Source: CALFVT01 sp039989855 (GTDB taxonomy: Bacteria; Pseudomonadota; Alphaproteobacteria; Caulobacterales; Maricaulaceae). From it: a stretch of 64,000 bases of DNA. Every line of letters begins with the position of its first letter. Positions within the stretch are counted from its first letter, which is position 1. A program made the position numbers and the translations under genes. The DNA lies in contig JBDXGZ010000018.1 of NCBI GenBank assembly GCA_039989855.1, positions 1-64,000 of the forward strand, given 5' to 3'. The notes below the pieces were generated by a model. It did no database searches, was not told the DNA's origin, and saw only the letters and a list, made by a program, of their open reading frames with translations. Shown piece by piece: positions 54,367 through 63,878 of the stretch.

Positions 54367-55290
54367 TTATAGCCCTTTCCCTAAAATCAGGGAGTCAATT
54401 TCTAAAGCCCATTCAAGCGCCCTCATGCCGTCCTCAGGGGGAATGGTCGATGATGTGCCGCCAATGACAGCATCAAAAAAAGCATGATCTGAGGCCCCCA
54501 GCGCATCACGGGCTCGCGGGTCATCTCCAAAATTTTCATTGAGCATGAAGGGCGAATTATTGACCAAGGTTTTGGCGTTGAAATCTATTTCAATCGTACC
54601 CTCAGGGTAGACAATCAACATTGTACGGCGGGCCTCATTCGCCACACGGCTCGTATGAATAACGGCTTTCGTTTTATCAAAAATAAGCTCTGCACGTGAG
54701 TGATCAATAAATGCTGTTTCCACCGAACGTCCTGTCGCCAAAACCCCGAGCGGTTCCCCGCCCATCAACCACATAACCATATCCATATCATGCACCGCCA
54801 AATCGAGTGTTGACGACACATCTGTACAACGTGGACTATAAGGACTCTCACGATAAAGCTCTATCAGTTTTGGTTTTGAGACGATTGAGTTAAGCCCAAT
54901 GGCTTCAAGGACGTAACGTTCCTGATGGCCCACATGCACGATTAAATTCTTTTCACGTGCCAGATCACAGATATCCTGTGCTAAAGACAGTTCATGCGCC
55001 AAAGGTTTCTCAATCAGACAATGCCGACCTGCTTTTAATGATTGAAGGGCCAATTCAGCATGGAACGTTGCTGGGCTTGCTATGATCACGGCATCGCAAG
55101 ACGCTAGGGCGTCCTCAAAGGTCTCAATGACATCAAGGCCTAATTCATCCCCAATAGAGCGAGCTCGTGATATATCAAGGTCATATATTGAAACGGAAGA
55201 AACCTTCTTATGGGCCAGAGCTTTTTGCGCGTGATATCGCCCAAAAACACCCGCACCTATAATCGCAACTTTGAGTGAGGTTAACCCCAT
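54367..55290 (-). CDS. Gfo/Idh/MocA-family oxidoreductase
   Basis: From the ATG at 55290, which has GGAG seven bases upstream, the protein is 307 residues. It has the NAD-binding loop VAIIGAGVFGRYHAQKAL (residues 8-25) and the catalytic-region lysine in LIEKPLAHE. Sugar dehydrogenases and imino or keto reductases share this fold; the substrate is unknown, and the neighbours do not indicate a pathway. An in-frame ATG at 55452 would add 54 residues of unrelated sequence, so it is rejected. Confidence 0.87.
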   Translation of the reverse strand: MGLTSLKVAIIGAGVFGRYHAQKALAHKKVSSVSIYDLDISRARSIGDELGLDVIETFEDALASCDAVIIASPATFHAELALQSLKAGRHCLIEKPLAHELSLAQDICDLAREKNLIVHVGHQERYVLEAIGLNSIVSKPKLIELYRESPYSPRCTDVSSTLDLAVHDMDMVMWLMGGEPLGVLATGRSVETAFIDHSRAELIFDKTKAVIHTSRVANEARRTMLIVYPEGTIEIDFNAKTLVNNSPFMLNENFGDDPRARDALGASDHAFFDAVIGGTSSTIPPEDGMRALEWALEIDSLILGKGL

Positions 55291-55575
55291 AATGAACTCC
55301 GCTAATTCGTGTGTGGGCCTACGCGGTTTTCCATAAAAATGGAAATAATATTCGCAGACGCTTATCTCATGTGATTCTTTCTTTATGGCTTTTCCGTGAG
55401 TGCGGCTAACTTTCTTAAAAAATAAGAGCGATTTAAAGTCGAAAACCCCCATAAAACCACGCTATATACAGTTTTTTGTGAGGCATGACCCTTTTCTTTA
55501 CGACTTGTTAATTCTTTCCGTTAGGATTGTGTTAACGCCCTTAGGGGGATCGGATGAAACCAAAGGAGAGTATTC

Positions 55576-55842
55576 ATGAATAAGAAAGAATTAATTTCAG
55601 CGCTCGCAAGTCAATGCGATGCAAGCAACGCTGAAGCGAGTCAATTTGTTGATGCTTTTTGCTCAACAATTGTCGGTGAGCTTAAAGATGGAAACCCAGT
55701 TGCTATTCCTGGATTTGGCCAATTTATCGCCAAGCACCGCCCATCACGCGAAATGCGCAATCCTGCAACGGGCAAAACAATGATGAGCAAGGCCAAAACA
55801 TCTTGCCAGTTTAAGCCGTCAGTCGGCCTCAAAGATCTATAA
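55576..55842 (+). CDS. hup: HU-family histone-like DNA-binding protein
   Basis: The 88-residue protein matches HU: MNKKELISALASQ, FVDAFCSTIVGELKDGNPVAIPGFGQF, and the DNA-binding arm HRPSREMRNPATGKTM. It compacts and bends DNA as a dimer. The preceding AAAGGAG gives a strong ribosome site, and a terminator follows, so it is a monocistronic gene, probably highly expressed. Confidence 0.93.
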   Translation: MNKKELISALASQCDASNAEASQFVDAFCSTIVGELKDGNPVAIPGFGQFIAKHRPSREMRNPATGKTMMSKAKTSCQFKPSVGLKDL

Positions 55843-55873
55843 AAGACTTACTCACACTTTGTCTTAGAGTTAA

Positions 55874-55899
55874 GCCGCGAGTAAATCGCGGCTTTTTTT
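55874..55899 (+). terminator. Intrinsic terminator of the HU gene
   Basis: GCCGCGA/TCGCGGC stem, 5-base loop, then seven T, 31 bp after the stop codon. Confidence 0.92.
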
Positions 55900-55921
55900 G
55901 TGAGAACATTAAAAGAATTTC

Positions 55922-57325
55922 TTAAGCAACAATCCGCGCAGCGCCATCATCTTTGCGGTAAGCTTTAAGCTCCTCGGCCACAAGGAAAGCCAGTTCTAGC
56001 GCTTGATCGGCATTCAATCGCGGATCACAATGGGTATGGTACCGAGAGGATAAATCGGCTTCGCGCACAGCCCGTGCCGTACCCCCAATGCATTCCGTAA
56101 CGTTCTGTCCCGTCATCTCAAAATGTACCCCCCCTGGCCAACAGCCCTCAGAGTGGAGCACTTGCATAAAGCTTTTTACTTCAGTCAAGATGCGGTCAAA
56201 GGGGCGGGTTTTAAATCCGCTATCTGTCTTCAACGTATTGCCGTGCATCGGATCACATGACCAAACGACATGACGACCCTCGGCCTTAATCGCGCGGGCT
56301 AATTGCGGCAAGCCATTATGAACATTATCATGACCATATCGCGCAATCAGGGTCAGGCGTCCCGCTTCATTATTAGGGTTCAGCACGTCGATGATTTTCA
56401 ACAATTCATCTGGCGACAGACCTTCACCAACTTTCATGGCGAGCGGATTATTAATACCTCGGAAATATTCCACATGAGCATGATCAAGTTGCCGCGTGCG
56501 GTTGCCAATCCACAGCATATGGCCAGAGGTCGAGAACCATTTGTTTGACACATGATCCATGCGCGTCATGGCTTCTTCATAGCCAAGCAGCAGACCTTCA
56601 TGGCTCGTGTAAAATTCTGTCGCCGACATTTGCGGCGTATTATGTGAGGTCACCCCGCAAGCTTCCATAAATTCCATGGCGTCGGAAATTTTATCGCAAA
56701 GCTCTTGATAGCGCTTAGAGGTCTCCGACCCGCCAACAAAACCAAGTGTCCATTTATGGATATTGCGTAAATCCGCCAAGCCACCATTACTATAGGCACG
56801 CACCAAATTCAGGGTTGCCGCAGACTGACCATAGGCTTTCAACAAACGCTGCGGGTCGGGAATACGGCTCTCTTCCGTGAAGTCCATGCCGTTGATATTA
56901 TCGCCACGGTAACTCGGTAAGGTGACGCCGTTGATCTCTTCTACGGGCGAAGAGCGCGGTTTCCCAAATTGTCCCGCAATACGGCCAACTTTCACAACGG
57001 GTTGTCCTGCGCCGTAGGTCAATACGACGGCCATTTGCATCATGACGCGGAAGGTCGCTTGAATATTATCGGGATGGAACTCTTTAAAGCTCTCGGCGCA
57101 ATCACCCCCCTGCAGGAGGAAGGCTTTGCCCATCGCCACATCGGCGAGCTTGTCTTTTAAGCGAATGGCCTCTCCCGGGTAGACCAACGGAGGGCAGCTT
57201 TTCAGATCGGTTTCAACATCGCGCAAGGCCTGCGGATCTGGATAGTCATCCGGTATATGTTTAGCCGGAAGGCCGCGCCAACTGGAGGGCGTCCACCGTG
57301 GACGAGGTGTATATTTTGCAGACAT
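55922..57325 (-). CDS. aroG: Class II DAHP synthase (3-deoxy-7-phosphoheptulonate synthase)
   Basis: First enzyme of the shikimate pathway, joining erythrose 4-phosphate and phosphoenolpyruvate. The 467-residue length and motifs are of the plant-like class II type: PSSWRGLPAKHIPDYP-like opening, FLLQGGDCAESF, GRIAGQFGKPRSS, SHEGLLLGYEEAMTR and WSCDPMHGNT. It is monocistronic, and no leader peptide or attenuator is visible in the 140-bp upstream gap. The name aroG is used loosely for the class II enzyme. Confidence 0.94.
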   Translation of the reverse strand: MSAKYTPRPRWTPSSWRGLPAKHIPDDYPDPQALRDVETDLKSCPPLVYPGEAIRLKDKLADVAMGKAFLLQGGDCAESFKEFHPDNIQATFRVMMQMAVVLTYGAGQPVVKVGRIAGQFGKPRSSPVEEINGVTLPSYRGDNINGMDFTEESRIPDPQRLLKAYGQSAATLNLVRAYSNGGLADLRNIHKWTLGFVGGSETSKRYQELCDKISDAMEFMEACGVTSHNTPQMSATEFYTSHEGLLLGYEEAMTRMDHVSNKWFSTSGHMLWIGNRTRQLDHAHVEYFRGINNPLAMKVGEGLSPDELLKIIDVLNPNNEAGRLTLIARYGHDNVHNGLPQLARAIKAEGRHVVWSCDPMHGNTLKTDSGFKTRPFDRILTEVKSFMQVLHSEGCWPGGVHFEMTGQNVTECIGGTARAVREADLSSRYHTHCDPRLNADQALELAFLVAEELKAYRKDDGAARIVA

Positions 57326-57465
57326 GGGGCCGCCTCACTTGATTTCGACCCACTCCTTAGCATAAATTTTGCGCGACCCGCTAGACCAAATCGCCGCAGA
57401 GGTAAATGTTTCCACCTATAGCGTTAATGGGCGGAAACTATATTGCCTAAAGGTAAGAGCTTGAT

Positions 57466-58830
57466 CTAATCCCGTCGCGAGAGAGTCACAATTTCCTCGG
57501 CTAAGGTCGGGTGAACCGCGCAAGTAGCGTCAAAGTCAGCTTTTGTCAGCCCCGCTTTTACAGCAATACCGAGCGCTTGGATAAGCTCACCAGAATAGTC
57601 GCCAACCAAATGAATGCCGATGACTTGTTCTTTTTTGCCCTTGGTAATCACCTTCATGTAAAAACGGTGCTCAGAGCCATTCAGCGCGTTTTTCATCGGG
57701 CGGAAATCGGTCTGGTAAACATAGATATTTTTCGCACCGTGCGCCTCGGTCGCTTGCTCTTCCGATAGGCCAACACTGCCGATAGGTGGCTGCGTGAAGA
57801 CCGCACTGGCAATATCGCTATGGTCATAGGCACTTGGATTATCTTTATAGACCGTCTCAATGAAGGCCACCCCTTCGCGGATAGCGACGGGCGTAAGGTT
57901 CACGCGGTTGGTGACATCGCCGACGGCGTAAATATTGGCCGTAGAGCTTTGCGAATATTTATCCACTTTAACCGCTCCGACCTTATCTAGCTCGACGCCC
58001 GCTTTCTCAAGTCCAAGACCAACTGTATGGGGACGACGACCTGTGGCCATCATAATAAGATCTGTACCAATTTGCGTACCATCATCAAAGGTGACTTTGT
58101 AACCGCCGCCGACTTTTTTAATTTCCGTAGGCGAGATATTAAATTTACATTCAATGCCGTTGACCGCTTGCAGCTTATCACAGCGCGTACGCACATCCGC
58201 ATCAAAGCCGTTAAGCAAGCTATCACCACGGTAAGCCTGCACCGTCTTCACACCGAGCCCTGCGAAGATACCCGCGAATTCGCAAGCGATATAACCGCCG
58301 CCAATCACAAGTACCCGCTCTGGTAATGTGTCTAAAAGAAATGCCTCATCAGAGGTAATGGCATATTCGCTGCCCTTAAGTCCTGGCATCCACGGACGCC
58401 CACCCACGGCGACCAAGATCGTCTCGGCTGTAATTTCCTTACCAGAGGTCGTGAGGCGTACTGTATGAGCGTCGACAAATTCGGCCCGTTCAGAAAACAA
58501 GTCCGCGCCGTTGCGCTCTAAGATACCTTCATAAATTCCAGACAGACGACTAACCTCATTCTGAATAGCATCGCGAAGCTTTGCCCACTCAAAACGCGGT
58601 CTACCGCCCACGTCCCAACCATAGCCTTCGGCCTGTTTAATGTATTTTCCGTATTCCGCTCCGAAAACGAGATATTTCTTCGGTACGCATCCGCGCACCA
58701 CGCACGTCCCGCCCGGACGGCTTTCCTCGGCCACACCGACGCGTTTACCAAGCTGCGCCGCAAGACGCGCTGAGCGCACGCCGCCAGACCCTGCGCCAAT
58801 AACAAATAAATCATAATCATATTGAGCCAT
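57466..58830 (-). CDS. gor: Glutathione-disulfide reductase
   Basis: FAD/NADPH flavoenzyme that reduces glutathione disulfide. From the ATG at 58830 it is 454 residues, with FVIGAGSGGVRSAR (FAD), the redox pair in GGTCVVRGCVPKK (C43, C48), GGGYIACEFAGIF (NADPH) and the C-terminal HPTLAEE. The longer in-frame start (58932) would overlap the preceding gene by 100 bp and add unrelated sequence, so it is rejected. It begins one base after the lipoprotein stop, so they are an operon. Confidence 0.93.
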   Translation of the reverse strand: MAQYDYDLFVIGAGSGGVRSARLAAQLGKRVGVAEESRPGGTCVVRGCVPKKYLVFGAEYGKYIKQAEGYGWDVGGRPRFEWAKLRDAIQNEVSRLSGIYEGILERNGADLFSERAEFVDAHTVRLTTSGKEITAETILVAVGGRPWMPGLKGSEYAITSDEAFLLDTLPERVLVIGGGYIACEFAGIFAGLGVKTVQAYRGDSLLNGFDADVRTRCDKLQAVNGIECKFNISPTEIKKVGGGYKVTFDDGTQIGTDLIMMATGRRPHTVGLGLEKAGVELDKVGAVKVDKYSQSSTANIYAVGDVTNRVNLTPVAIREGVAFIETVYKDNPSAYDHSDIASAVFTQPPIGSVGLSEEQATEAHGAKNIYVYQTDFRPMKNALNGSEHRFYMKVITKGKKEQVIGIHLVGDYSGELIQALGIAVKAGLTKADFDATCAVHPTLAEEIVTLSRRD

Positions 58831-58831
58831 G

Positions 58832-59398
58832 TTAATTGCCACTCTGTTCTTTGAGGAGTTCTGTATAGCGAGGAACAACGTGATCAGTACTCCAAGTCTC
58901 CGCAACAGGAAGAGCCTTTTGCTGAAGATCAACCGATGTTGCCGTAAACTTTTCCATCACGGGTTGGCTGAAGACCTCGATCAGCTGTAATAACTCGTCT
59001 GGCGTAAAAAACTCTTCATAAACCTTAGCCGCATCACGCACATAAATATAAATTTTTTCATCAACCGCTTGTGTAAGCGATGCAAGATTCCCACGCAACG
59101 CATCTGCCTGTTTCTTATTCCCTGTTGCCTCAAATGTCTTAATTTGTCCGTCTAGAATAATAAGCATGGCTGATTTGGTTGCTGTCGGAACATCCAAAAG
59201 ATATAAAAGCTTTTCAGCATCTGTATCACCCGGTAAATTCGCAATATCTATAGCTTCGCTTGGCTTAATATTATCCAACTGCTCGTGCAGGCTTTTATTC
59301 ACCTCTGCATCATTCGGCGCGCTTGTACTCGCCCCTCCGCAAGCCGCAACTACAGTCAAAGCTGAGAGGAAACATACTGTTTTTGATAACTTATTCAC
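58832..59398 (-). CDS. DUF2059-like lipoprotein
   Basis: The 188-residue protein has a lipoprotein signal (MNKLSKTVCFLSALTVVAAC, lipid cysteine at 20) and, at its C-terminus, the DUF2059-like FFTPDELLQLIEVFSQPVMEKF. Function unknown; relatives are periplasmic. It overlaps rpiA by 8 bp and precedes gor by one base, so rpiA, this gene and gor form a transcript. Confidence 0.78.
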   Translation of the reverse strand: MNKLSKTVCFLSALTVVAACGGASTSAPNDAEVNKSLHEQLDNIKPSEAIDIANLPGDTDAEKLLYLLDVPTATKSAMLIILDGQIKTFEATGNKKQADALRGNLASLTQAVDEKIYIYVRDAAKVYEEFFTPDELLQLIEVFSQPVMEKFTATSVDLQQKALPVAETWSTDHVVPRYTELLKEQSGN

Positions 59399-60095
59399 GG
59401 GCTAACTCCATAACTTTGGCATGGTCTGTTTCACCAACGACAATCACATCGGCGATATCAATGAACAACCCATGTTCCATAACACCCGGAATTTGACTTA
59501 ATTTCAGCGCCGTATCTACGGGCGAGGGTATCACCTCGCATTTACAGTCTAGGATATAATGCCCTCCGTCGGTGATCAACGGCCCTGTACCCTCTTTATT
59601 TTGCCGCAAAGTCGTTTGTGCATTTTTACAACCTGATGATTTTAACGCCTCATAAATTTGCTCTGCCGTGACGGCCATACCAAACGGGTCAACTTCCACA
59701 GGCAAAGCAAAGGCCCCGAGAGTATCAACCATTTTTGTTCCGTCAGCAATCACCACCATTTTATCAGACGCATTGGCTATTATCTTTTCGCGCAGCAAGC
59801 ACGCCCCGCCGCCCTTAATGAGATTAAACACGGGATCAACTTCGTCCGCCCCGTCAATAGTCAGGTGGATACGCGTCACGCGGTCAGCCTCGATCAACGG
59901 CACACCGTTTTCACGTGCGCAAGCCGCCGTTCCCTCTGACGTCGGGATGCCTTGAACCTTCAAGCCCCCCGCAACTTTTTCGCCGAGCATCTCGATAAAA
60001 ATTTCAGCCGTCGAACCAGAGCCGAGGCCAAGGGTCATTCCGTCTTTGACATATTCCAGTGCAGCAGATGCGGCATTTTCTTTGGCTTGGGACAT
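59391..60095 (-). CDS. rpiA: Ribose-5-phosphate isomerase A
   Basis: Interconverts ribose 5-phosphate and ribulose 5-phosphate. The 234-residue protein has LGLGSGSTAE, IDGADEVDPVFNLIKGGGACLLREK and DGTKMVDTLG, the core of RpiA, with the catalytic glutamate in the second motif region. It follows glmU by 36 bp and overlaps the next gene. Confidence 0.95.
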   Translation of the reverse strand: MSQAKENAASAALEYVKDGMTLGLGSGSTAEIFIEMLGEKVAGGLKVQGIPTSEGTAACARENGVPLIEADRVTRIHLTIDGADEVDPVFNLIKGGGACLLREKIIANASDKMVVIADGTKMVDTLGAFALPVEVDPFGMAVTAEQIYEALKSSGCKNAQTTLRQNKEGTGPLITDGGHYILDCKCEVIPSPVDTALKLSQIPGVMEHGLFIDIADVIVVGETDHAKVMELARE

Positions 60096-60131
60096 GTGTC
60101 TCTTTCTCTAAAATTACATTTGTCTTTAGGT

Positions 60132-61502
60132 TTATTTTTTAGCTTTACGTTTTTTCTGAGTCGCGTGATAGCGCGCCGCCCAGCCGTCTTTATTGACTTG
60201 CTCGCTTCGCGCCAAAGCCAAAGAATCGGCAGGGACGTCCTTGGTGACAACCCCGCCAGAGCCGAGGAAGGCGCCTTTCCCGATAGTCACAGGGGCCACG
60301 AGGGAAGAATTTGTGCCAATAAAGGCCCCGTCTTCTATAGTCGTGATATGTTTGAAGTAACCATCGTAATTACAAGTAATCGTCCCCGCGCCAATATTGA
60401 CCGCCTCGCCCACTTGCGCGTCGCCAATATAGGATAGATGATTGATTTTAGAGCCCTTACCGATTTTAGCCTTTTTAGTCTCGACAAAATTGCCAGCTTT
60501 GCTGCCTTCGCCCATTTCTGTGCCGGGGCGAAGACGTGCGAATGGGCCTATCTGTGCACCCCGTCCGATAGTTGTGCCTGCAAGGTGGCAGAAGGGATGA
60601 ATAACCGCGTCAGAGGCGATGCTCACGCCGGGGCCGAAAACACAATTCGCGCCAATATCTGCGTCCGCGTCAATCTGCGTATCATAAGAGAAATAAATGC
60701 TCGCAGGGTCACGGAGCGTCACACCTTTAACCATCATACGGCGACGCATACGGGTTTGAAACGCCAGCTCTGCCTCCGCTAAATCAAGACGGCTATTGAC
60801 GCCTAGCACATCGTCGGCATCCGCTTTCACGGCCACAGCTTTCAGCCCGTCACCGCGCAAAATTTCGATAATATCCGTTAGGTAATACTCACCCTTCTTA
60901 TTATTATTATCCACACGGTCGAGAGCCGAGAACATATGGGCCGCACTCGCCGCCATGACGCCGCTATTACAGAACCCAACCGCAAGTTGTTCAGGCGTGG
61001 CCTCTTTGGCTTCGACAATCGCGGTGAGTTCATCCCCGTCCATAATCAAGCGACCGTAAGCGGCAGGCTCTTCAGTTTCAAAACCAAGCACACAGACATC
61101 ACCGCCCTGATCCAAACCATCAAAGACAGCGTCAAGTGTTGGGTTTTCAATCAGCGGCGTATCCGCATAAAGCACAGCTACATCGCCGTCGAAATCGCCA
61201 AGAGCCTCTTTCGCCGCGAGAACCGCATGGGCCGTCCCAAGCTGAGGCTCTTGCACCGCTATTTGCAGTCCTAATCCTTCGGCGTGGGCGCGAACATCTG
61301 CGTTCATTTCGCCGACGACGCAAATAATTGGATCGGCCTTAACCGAGCGCGCCAAATCCGTCACCCAATCCATCATCGCGCGTCCGCCAACCTTGTGCAG
61401 AACTTTGGAGGTATGGGATTTCATCCGCGTACTTTTACCTGCTGCAAGAATAATCGCAGCGCGCGGCGCGTTTTTCCGTTTGGTCTTTTCATTCACGGAC
61501 AT
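60132..61502 (-). CDS. glmU: Bifunctional UDP-GlcNAc pyrophosphorylase/GlcN-1-P acetyltransferase
   Basis: Makes UDP-N-acetylglucosamine for peptidoglycan and lipopolysaccharide. From the ATG at 61502, with AGGGG six bases upstream, it is 456 residues. The N-terminal nucleotidyltransferase (IILAAGKSTRMKS, ADTPLIENPTL, GEYYLTDIIEIL) is followed by a left-handed beta-helix of hexapeptide repeats (about 260-440). An ATG 21 bases upstream is in frame but has no ribosome site. Confidence 0.95.
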   Translation of the reverse strand: MSVNEKTKRKNAPRAAIILAAGKSTRMKSHTSKVLHKVGGRAMMDWVTDLARSVKADPIICVVGEMNADVRAHAEGLGLQIAVQEPQLGTAHAVLAAKEALGDFDGDVAVLYADTPLIENPTLDAVFDGLDQGGDVCVLGFETEEPAAYGRLIMDGDELTAIVEAKEATPEQLAVGFCNSGVMAASAAHMFSALDRVDNNNKKGEYYLTDIIEILRGDGLKAVAVKADADDVLGVNSRLDLAEAELAFQTRMRRRMMVKGVTLRDPASIYFSYDTQIDADADIGANCVFGPGVSIASDAVIHPFCHLAGTTIGRGAQIGPFARLRPGTEMGEGSKAGNFVETKKAKIGKGSKINHLSYIGDAQVGEAVNIGAGTITCNYDGYFKHITTIEDGAFIGTNSSLVAPVTIGKGAFLGSGGVVTKDVPADSLALARSEQVNKDGWAARYHATQKKRKAKK

Positions 61503-61617
61503 TTTGGCCCCTATTTCATTCATTTTATGGATAAAGCCGCTTATAGACCCATTTTACTTCCCACAGGGCGGCTTTTATCTGATGATAGCGCATATTGCAC
61601 GATTCGATTGTTGATTT

Positions 61618-62334
61618 ATGAACCATTTTACCCCGCGACCCCAGAATAAATTCAGGTATAATTTCAAAGGTCACAGCTTTTGTTTTGATCTGGACGGAAC
61701 CTTGGTGGATACAGCCCCCGATCTTGTGCGTGTACTCAATGAAGTGACCGCCCCTGTGGGCGTTCCGCCTGTGAATTATCAAAAGGCGAGAAACCTTGTT
61801 GGCTACGGGTCAATGGCGCTCATAAAGATAGCCTTTGAGGAGGCGGGGCGAGAGCTGCCAGACCCGCTCGCGAAAGATATGCAGGCGCAGTTTCTTGAGA
61901 TTTATGCGAACACGATTAATCAGTTGAGCCAACCTTTTAGCGGCGTGGTCAAAACCCTTGTTGAGCTTCGCCGCGCAGGGGCGGACCTCTCAGTTTGTAC
62001 CAATAAACCCGGATGGCTCGCGCGGCCCCTGATTGAGAAACTCGGATTAACGCCTTTGTTCACCCGCATTGTCGGGTCAGATGACGTGCCCCATAAAAAG
62101 CCCAACGCGGGACATGTTTTTGCCGCCGCAGGGCACTCTGACGCCCACCGCATTATCATGGTCGGAGATAGCCGCCCTGACCTTGAAGCCGCAAAGAATG
62201 CTCGCGTGCTCTCCGTCATGGTCGATTACGGCTATTGCCCCGAACCCATACGCGGTATGGGCGGCGAAATTGTCATCTCAAACTTCCGCGACCTGCCCGA
62301 AGTTGTGCATCGCCGCAAGGCGCGTTTACAATGA
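61618..62334 (+). CDS. gph: Phosphoglycolate phosphatase (HAD family)
   Basis: Hydrolyses 2-phosphoglycolate. The 238-residue HAD hydrolase has motif I FDLDGTLVDT (D24, D26), motif II (SVCTNKP), motif III lysine region (DVPHKKPNAGHV) and motif IV (MVGDSRPDLEAAKNA). It is divergent from glmU. The assignment to Gph rests on overall similarity; other HAD phosphatases share the motifs. Confidence 0.87.
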   Translation: MNHFTPRPQNKFRYNFKGHSFCFDLDGTLVDTAPDLVRVLNEVTAPVGVPPVNYQKARNLVGYGSMALIKIAFEEAGRELPDPLAKDMQAQFLEIYANTINQLSQPFSGVVKTLVELRRAGADLSVCTNKPGWLARPLIEKLGLTPLFTRIVGSDDVPHKKPNAGHVFAAAGHSDAHRIIMVGDSRPDLEAAKNARVLSVMVDYGYCPEPIRGMGGEIVISNFRDLPEVVHRRKARLQ

Positions 62335-62435
62335 TGGGTGGCTTAAAACGCCCAAAGAAGGCCGCTCTCTTAGGTCGGCTAATCACAGAAAATGTCAGGT
62401 TAACTCGATCAAATATTTCTTTCTGATATGTCAAG

Positions 62436-62823
62436 CTAACCCAATATTGCTATACGGGCCTGATAAGTTCCTTCAGATATTGATAAGCCAGACTCTTCTC
62501 GAAAAGGCGCGCCGTCGAAACAGTGACTATCAGCAATACCAACATATTCAAGCGGGTAAGCGCGGATACGATTACAGGTCATTCTAGACGAATCCTCGAT
62601 TGTAATGACGTCAGGTGCATAGGCTTCCAAACGATCCAATAGTGGGTTGATATTTTCCAATGTGAGATCATTACGATAATTGGATAGGTGGACTGTACCC
62701 AACACCATAATTTGTGTGGGAGGGACGGCAAGAGCAGGATTGACGCCGCTAAAATCTAATGAATCGGTATTGCTGCAAGAGGCTAGTCATCGAAATGGCG
62801 ATACTTCCAACAATAGGTTTCAT
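62436..62823 (-). pseudogene. Frameshifted and truncated lipoprotein gene (DUF5694/TraB-like)
   Basis: An ATG at 62823 starts a signal peptide (MKPIVGSIAISM). A one-base shift is needed to continue into LASCSNTD, which provides the lipobox and the mature N-terminus; the protein then runs in frame through VLGTVHLSNY, LLDRLEAYAPDVITIEDS and YVGIADSHCFD to a stop at 62436. Without the shift translation ends after about 24 codons. The opening resembles DUF5694/TraB-like proteins, which are longer, so the 3' part is also missing. It lies between gph and the exported protein. Confidence 0.6.
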
Positions 62824-62945
62824 ACAGATACCCTTTATGCGACGGTCTTATCGTGTCATGTTATGGCGTTGGGTTTATTGATATCAATAAAAATTATCTA
62901 AAAGACATTCATTCAAAACCCTCGTAACGGAGATTCAAAGTGCGT

Positions 62946-63878
62946 TTAACGTGCATCCTCACAATAAATATTTGCAACATTTGAATCCTTAGAGAATTCT
63001 ATTCTAACGCATTCTCCAAGAAAGTCTTTGGTGAGAAGTAATGCGGGTTTGAATTTACTGCTTTTTTTCTGTGTCCCCTTTACAATAATTTCATCGTAAT
63101 CTTTTGAACCCACCTCAAGAGCTGATGTGTTGATCTGAATGTCAATAGTTGGAACCTTAATTCCGAAAATGTTTGCAGGGTTTTTGAATGTCGTTTTGGC
63201 AACCTGAGCTTGGACGCCAAACTCTCTTCTAAAATCATGCACTCTGGTATCATCTAAGGTTATAAGTTTATGATGCCTAAGGGTTTGCGAGAGAACAAGA
63301 TTCGCGCGCGACGACTCGAGATGTGGTTTAAAGCTGACGGTAACTTCTCTTGGTAGTTCATCATGAAAAGTTATCGGAATTCTCCAATCATTTTCAGAAA
63401 TTGTTTCTAATGGCTTCTTGATATATTTTTTTCCATTTGTTTCTGGAATGAAAAACGACACCTTATCGTACCCCAGACGAGACGCACTGATGACACCATC
63501 AAATGAATCCCAATAGTCTCTTTCTATCCAATAGATTTTACGTTTTTTCTCTTTGCCTTGATTTACTTTTATTTTGACTTTGTCGCTCTTTACATCAAAT
63601 ATTTCGCCATCAACGTCTGCTTGGATTGAAAAAATACCGGAATTCTCTAATCCCAATTCTTTGGCGATACTCGGGTTAACAAGAAATCTACTTTTCTTTA
63701 AACTCGGGTCGACAAGAAAGTTATAAGACGTTCCGGAAATTTCCACATCTACGCTTGGAGCGCCTTTTGTTAAGTCAAACTCTATGATTGATCTATTTTG
63801 GGTGTCATCAGCGGCGCTCTCTATTGCCATTAATGTTGCCGACAAAGCTAACCCAACTGAGACCGTTTTACGAAGCAT
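62946..63878 (-). CDS. Exported protein of unknown function
   Basis: Not recognised. The 310-residue protein has a signal peptide (MLRKTVSVGLALSATLMAIESAA, cleavage near residue 23). The mature N-terminus, FDLTKGAPSVDVEISGTSYNFLVDPSL, looks like the start of a retropepsin-like aspartic protease fold but has DPS instead of the catalytic DTG/DSG, so catalytic activity is doubtful. The rest is mainly beta-strand, with two cysteines near the C-terminus (GECVRIEF, YCED). It is AT-rich. Confidence 0.6.
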   Translation of the reverse strand: MLRKTVSVGLALSATLMAIESAADDTQNRSIIEFDLTKGAPSVDVEISGTSYNFLVDPSLKKSRFLVNPSIAKELGLENSGIFSIQADVDGEIFDVKSDKVKIKVNQGKEKKRKIYWIERDYWDSFDGVISASRLGYDKVSFFIPETNGKKYIKKPLETISENDWRIPITFHDELPREVTVSFKPHLESSRANLVLSQTLRHHKLITLDDTRVHDFRREFGVQAQVAKTTFKNPANIFGIKVPTIDIQINTSALEVGSKDYDEIIVKGTQKKSSKFKPALLLTKDFLGECVRIEFSKDSNVANIYCEDAR

